From Desulfitobacterium sp050251735 (GTDB taxonomy: Bacteria > Bacillota > Desulfitobacteriia > Desulfitobacteriales > Desulfitobacteriaceae): a stretch of 64,000 nucleotides of DNA. Below the pieces are notes generated by a model. It searched no databases, was not told the DNA's origin, and saw only the letters and a list, made by a program, of their open reading frames with translations. A program made the position numbers and the translations under genes. The stretch is taken from assembly GCA_050251735.1 (NCBI GenBank), contig JBFWMF010000004.1, forward strand, positions 95,775 through 159,774. The letters run 5' to 3'. This document shows positions 61,000 through 64,000 of this stretch, piece after piece. How positions within the stretch are numbered: position 1 is the first letter of the stretch; every line of letters starts with the position of its first letter.

Positions 61000-62154
61000 T
61001 TAAGCACTAGGATAGAGACGTGTAAGAACAAATTCCTTATGATTGAGCACTTCGGCATCAGTTAGACAGCCACGTGAGGTTTTCACTACACATTCCATCA
61101 CTTTATCGGCCGCTTGATCAAGGGTTAACTCTCTGCTGAGTACTCCACTAATATCCACATCAATATGCTCAGCCATGAATTCACAAGTCTTCGGATTGGC
61201 AGACATTTTAACGACAGGTTCAATCGGGTTACCGACGATATTCCCTTGACCTGTGATGAAAATGTGCAGGGTTGCTCCCGCAGCCATCATCAGTGTGACA
61301 CATTCAGCTGCTGCTGCTGAAGTATTCATGAAATAACGGCCTGGTTTCGTAGGCTCCTCTGCCATTTCCAACAGACCAATAATGGGACTCTTGCCAGCCT
61401 TTTGGATATTACCCATGGCCTTCTCTTCAATCGTTGTTAAACCACCGGCAATATTGCCTTGGGTAGGTTGGGTGCCCAAAAGATCGGCTCCTTTGGATTC
61501 GATCATATCCATATATTCTTTATGGACTCTTAAAAACTCTTGACCAAGTTCAGGCGTAGCAAAGTGTTTGGCAAGAATATGCTCTCCACCCGTTGTTTCA
61601 GGAGTTTCCCCAAAGATAACCGTTCCGCCCATTTCTACCAGACGATCACCGACGACACCTGCAGCTGGGTTTCCAGCCAGACCAGATGTGGTATCGGATT
61701 CGCCGCATTTGAAGCTCACCACAAGATCTTTTAATTCGCACTCGACTTTTTCTAAGGAGGTAGCATATTTTACATATTCATGAGCCTTTCTGGAAGCCAT
61801 TTCGATAGTTTTCAGGTCACCATGACCTTCAATACCGAAATAGCATACGGGTTTGCCGGTTTCGGCAATGCCATCAGCAACTCGTTTTGCCCAGTTATCC
61901 TCGATACCAATAACGACAACTGCTGCTACGTTGGGATTACGTCCTGCACCAATGATAGTTTTAAAGTGTAATTCTAAGTCAGCTCCGAATTGAATACGTC
62001 CATAAGGATGAGGAAGTGCTAAAGTTCCAGCAATATTATTAGCAACTGCTTCACAAGCAGCATTAGACAAATCGTCTACTGGAAGAATAAGCACATGATT
62101 ACGAATACCGATACGTCCATTGTCGCGGCGATAGCCTAAAATCTTAGTTTCCAT
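61000..62154 (-). CDS. UxaA-family lyase, large subunit (SuyB-like)
   Basis: Protein of 384 residues equal to the C-terminal catalytic domain of altronate/altronate-type dehydratases, encoded separately as in (R)-sulfolactate sulfo-lyase SuyAB. Seen: NGRIGIRNHVLILPVDDLSNAACEAVA, HPYGRIQFGADLELH, FKCGESDTTSGLAGNPAAG and LLEMAEEPTKPGRYFMNTSAAAAE. It would eliminate water or sulfite from a 2-hydroxy acid. Its start overlaps the small-subunit gene by 11 bases. The last 127 bases are identical to those of a second copy at the window edge. Confidence 0.87.
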   Translation of the reverse strand: METKILGYRRDNGRIGIRNHVLILPVDDLSNAACEAVANNIAGTLALPHPYGRIQFGADLELHFKTIIGAGRNPNVAAVVVIGIEDNWAKRVADGIAETGKPVCYFGIEGHGDLKTIEMASRKAHEYVKYATSLEKVECELKDLVVSFKCGESDTTSGLAGNPAAGVVGDRLVEMGGTVIFGETPETTGGEHILAKHFATPELGQEFLRVHKEYMDMIESKGADLLGTQPTQGNIAGGLTTIEEKAMGNIQKAGKSPIIGLLEMAEEPTKPGRYFMNTSAAAAECVTLMMAAGATLHIFITGQGNIVGNPIEPVVKMSANPKTCEFMAEHIDVDISGVLSRELTLDQAADKVMECVVKTSRGCLTDAEVLNHKEFVLTRLYPSA

Positions 62155-62440
62155 AGTCCCACCTCGCAGTCTTTAAGTTATGGGTGTGTACCCAGTCCCC
62201 AACCTTAATATCTTCGGTGACCTTGCCCACATTTTCACCATATTTTATTAGGGTCTCACCCTGCTTCTTAGCCTTTAATGCAATCTTATGTCCCAGTTGA
62301 ATATCATGGTTCGATTTAACATGAAACTCTTTCCCACTATGAATGTCTACACCCATGACTTCTTCGCCGGCTTTAATATCAGCAACAGCTACACCAACGT
62401 CATCTTGAGCTTCGTGTAATAAGAATTTGTGACTACTCAT
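62144..62440 (-). CDS. UxaA-family lyase, small SAF-domain subunit (SuyA-like)
   Basis: SAF-domain protein of 98 residues, matching the N-terminal domain of UxaA: FLLHEAQDDVGVAVADIKAGEEV, IQLGHKIALKAKKQGETLIKYGENVGKVTEDI and HTHNLKTARWDYG. It pairs with the large subunit. ATG at 62440 follows AAAGGAGG. Sits between the racemase homologue and the large subunit. Confidence 0.88.
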   Translation of the reverse strand: MSSHKFLLHEAQDDVGVAVADIKAGEEVMGVDIHSGKEFHVKSNHDIQLGHKIALKAKKQGETLIKYGENVGKVTEDIKVGDWVHTHNLKTARWDYGN

Positions 62441-62456
62441 CGTGTTTCCTCCTTTA

Positions 62457-63749
62457 TTAAATCTCAATTAAAGCCTCGCTACTATCATCCCTTATCATAG
62501 GAATGATAGAGTTAGCATGGGTTAATACCGTTATTTTCAGATTAGTTGAAGAATTAGGTATAACTTCATCAATCGCCTCTTGTAGGCTCCTAGTAACCTT
62601 TATCATCAGTGTTTTTGCCAACTCCGGAGATACTTTGTCAGATACTAAAATTGTTTTTGCTTTTAAAAATGTTCTAGCCCAAAGATAGGCTTTGTGCGGG
62701 CCGATAACAAACTCTTTTTCTTTAAAAGAAGCCACAATATCTGACGGGTCTTCATATAGGGCCATTGTCTCTTCAAAACTTTCTTCTCCAGACCCTTCAA
62801 GACATTGAGCCACTAATATGATAGTTCCTCCTGGCTTAACCAGCTGTAACGCAGGCGTTAAGGCCTTCTGAGCCTGGTATGCATTGATATCTTTCGGAAA
62901 ACCTCCTGGAGATGCAACAACAATGTCAGCTAGACTCATCGATACACCAAAAATACTCTTAGCGAATTCGACCGCAACACGATGGGCTGCTACGGGATGA
63001 CCAGCGACAGCTTTAATGACCTTTTTTTGAGTATTAAGTACGACATTGACAATCATATCCACACCAATAATCCGACCACAATCCTCCAAATCCATTCGCG
63101 CAGGATTTCCTTCCATATGCCCCAGTTCAGCACCGGGTTGAAAAAGTCGGACATGGTTTCCTGTAATCGTCTGCCTCCCACCTAAGCCAATAACTGCACC
63201 TTTAACACCTGCTGTAAATCCCATAAACTGATGAGCATCAACCATACCGGTCACGATTTTATAATCTGCCTGGGCAAAATATTTATTAACATATACCGGA
63301 GTCCCTAAGGGAGATGGTCCCAAAAAAGTTAGGCTAGCTTCATCGTCTGCATCGTGAGGAAGAACCTGCTTCACTCTTTTTTGCAGTTCCTCACCAACTA
63401 TATAATTCATTTCTTCCTGGGTTGCAGGATGATGCAATCCGCCACCCACAAGCACTGTAATTTGGTCTCCATGGATTCCGAATTCAGCCAACCAGGGTAA
63501 CAGCTTTTCCAAAATGAGGCGAGAAGGCACAGGACGTGTCATATCACTCACAGCGATAGCTACTGACTTTGCGCTTCTAAGTTTATCAAAATTGATTTCG
63601 CCTATTAAACTTAGTAAAGCTGTAGAAATTTGCTCACCGGCTTCAACACTAGGCTCTACCGACTTTAATCTACCATATACACAGTCAATATCATCTAGTA
63701 TTGAGCAAGATTGTGTCCCATGCCCATAAGGCACTTCAATTGTCTTCAC
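62457..63749 (-). CDS. LarA-type nickel-dependent 2-hydroxyacid racemase homologue
   Basis: Protein of 430 residues with the DUF2088 lactate-racemase domain. Equivalents of the LarA catalytic residues are visible: GGGLHHPATQEEM (His), MVDAHQFMGFTAGVKGAVIG (His and the Lys that binds the nickel-pincer cofactor) and QTITGNH (His). LarA homologues racemise or epimerise 2-hydroxy acids. The cofactor genes larB, larC and larE are not in the window. GTG start behind GAGGTGAA. First gene of the lyase transcript seen here; substrate is inferred from neighbours only. Confidence 0.85.
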   Translation of the reverse strand: MKTIEVPYGHGTQSCSILDDIDCVYGRLKSVEPSVEAGEQISTALLSLIGEINFDKLRSAKSVAIAVSDMTRPVPSRLILEKLLPWLAEFGIHGDQITVLVGGGLHHPATQEEMNYIVGEELQKRVKQVLPHDADDEASLTFLGPSPLGTPVYVNKYFAQADYKIVTGMVDAHQFMGFTAGVKGAVIGLGGRQTITGNHVRLFQPGAELGHMEGNPARMDLEDCGRIIGVDMIVNVVLNTQKKVIKAVAGHPVAAHRVAVEFAKSIFGVSMSLADIVVASPGGFPKDINAYQAQKALTPALQLVKPGGTIILVAQCLEGSGEESFEETMALYEDPSDIVASFKEKEFVIGPHKAYLWARTFLKAKTILVSDKVSPELAKTLMIKVTRSLQEAIDEVIPNSSTNLKITVLTHANSIIPMIRDDSSEALIEI

Positions 63750-63873
63750 ACTTTCACCTCTGCCTCACTATAGTAAAATTGCATCTGCATCCCCATGGTT
63801 TGTGCCATTTTTCTCTTTTTTGTTTTATATTTCGTTAAAAAATGACACATTCCTTCATCGGAATTACAAAATC

Positions 63874-64000
63874 TTAAGCACTAGGATAGAGACGTGTAAG
63901 AACAAATTCCTTATGATTGAGCACTTCGGCATCAGTTAGACAGCCACGTGAGGTTTTCACTACACATTCCATCACTTTATCGGCCGCTTGATCAAGGGTT
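63874..64000 (-). CDS. Second UxaA/SuyB-like large subunit, 3' end only
   Basis: 127 bases identical to the 3' end of the gene at 61000-62154, starting exactly at the shared stop codon and running off the window; it encodes the C-terminal 41 residues, ending YPSA. Flanking sequence on the left differs from that of the first copy. This indicates a recent tandem duplication or gene conversion; how far identity extends upstream is not visible. Confidence 0.85.
   Translation of the reverse strand, partial: TLDQAADKVMECVVKTSRGCLTDAEVLNHKEFVLTRLYPSA

Overview
The window looks like chromosomal DNA of a strictly anaerobic, spore-forming low-to-mid GC Firmicute. Gene content and order fit Desulfitobacterium or a close Peptococcaceae relative best: mreBCD with radC and maf, a tig-clpX-lonB-lon-engB proteolysis block, a valine T-box before valS, a heme-globin chemoreceptor, two-subunit [4Fe-4S] fumarase, and several metal/flavin redox modules. 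That assignment is inference from gene content, because no 16S rRNA lies in the window. Nearly all genes are on the minus strand. The exceptions are one chemoreceptor, a LysM-rubrerythrin gene, an Fe-S/cytochrome b pair, a toxin-antitoxin pair and tRNA-Leu.

Layout. 1-5.5 kb: mrdA (partial), mreD, mreC, mreB, radC, maf and a small DUF4321-type membrane protein; a 1-kb repeat-filled gap splits mrdA from mreD. 5.6-12 kb: aspartase, Rex, a SPOR protein, a phosphate transporter with its DUF47 partner behind a PhoP-like box, and folC. 12-15.9 kb: a second repeat-filled gap, then valS and its T-box. 16-21.5 kb: chemoreceptor, glutamate-synthase-like flavoprotein, TIGR04086 protein, LysM-rubrerythrin and a Ca2+/cation antiporter. 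21.5-29.4 kb: engB, lon, lonB, clpX and tig, with no clpP. 29.6-39.6 kb: glycolipid glycosyltransferase, tRNA-Leu with a duplicated 3' end, DUF5667 protein, cupin, a D-lactate/glycolate oxidase operon with a decayed lactate permease, and an IclR regulator. 39.7-40.3 kb: tandem tRNA-derived repeats and tRNA-His, -Arg and -Pro. 40.4-46.3 kb: rdgB, rph, O-methyltransferase, tandem-HD c-di-GMP phosphodiesterase-like protein, globin-coupled chemoreceptor, Zn-ribbon protein and a dead kinase fragment. 46.5-55.6 kb: orphan Fe-S/cytochrome b module, AbrB-PIN toxin-antitoxin cassette between perfect inverted repeats, fumarase, a double-cubane-type protein with its ATPase activator, murI, HD-GYP, MarR and a PPOX-fold flavoprotein. 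55.6-64 kb: a catabolic island for a 2-hydroxy acid (sulfolactate is the best guess), with Ldh-type dehydrogenase, GntR regulator, tripartite tricarboxylate-type transporter, SuyAB/UxaA-type lyase, a LarA-type nickel racemase homologue, and the start of a second identical lyase copy running off the end.

The most unusual features are non-coding. (i) A roughly 220-bp structured element occurs in three clear copies and one degenerate copy; its stems differ between copies by compensatory blocks of bases. (ii) A roughly 100-bp element sits just downstream of tRNA-Leu and, twice, of tRNA-His. Its terminal inverted repeats are built from the 3' end of whichever tRNA it accompanies, and it regenerates a tRNA 3' half plus terminator each time. 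(iii) There are REP-like GGGGACAGGT palindromes and an inverted pair of 114-bp structured repeats. Several ORFs inside these repeats are almost certainly spurious.
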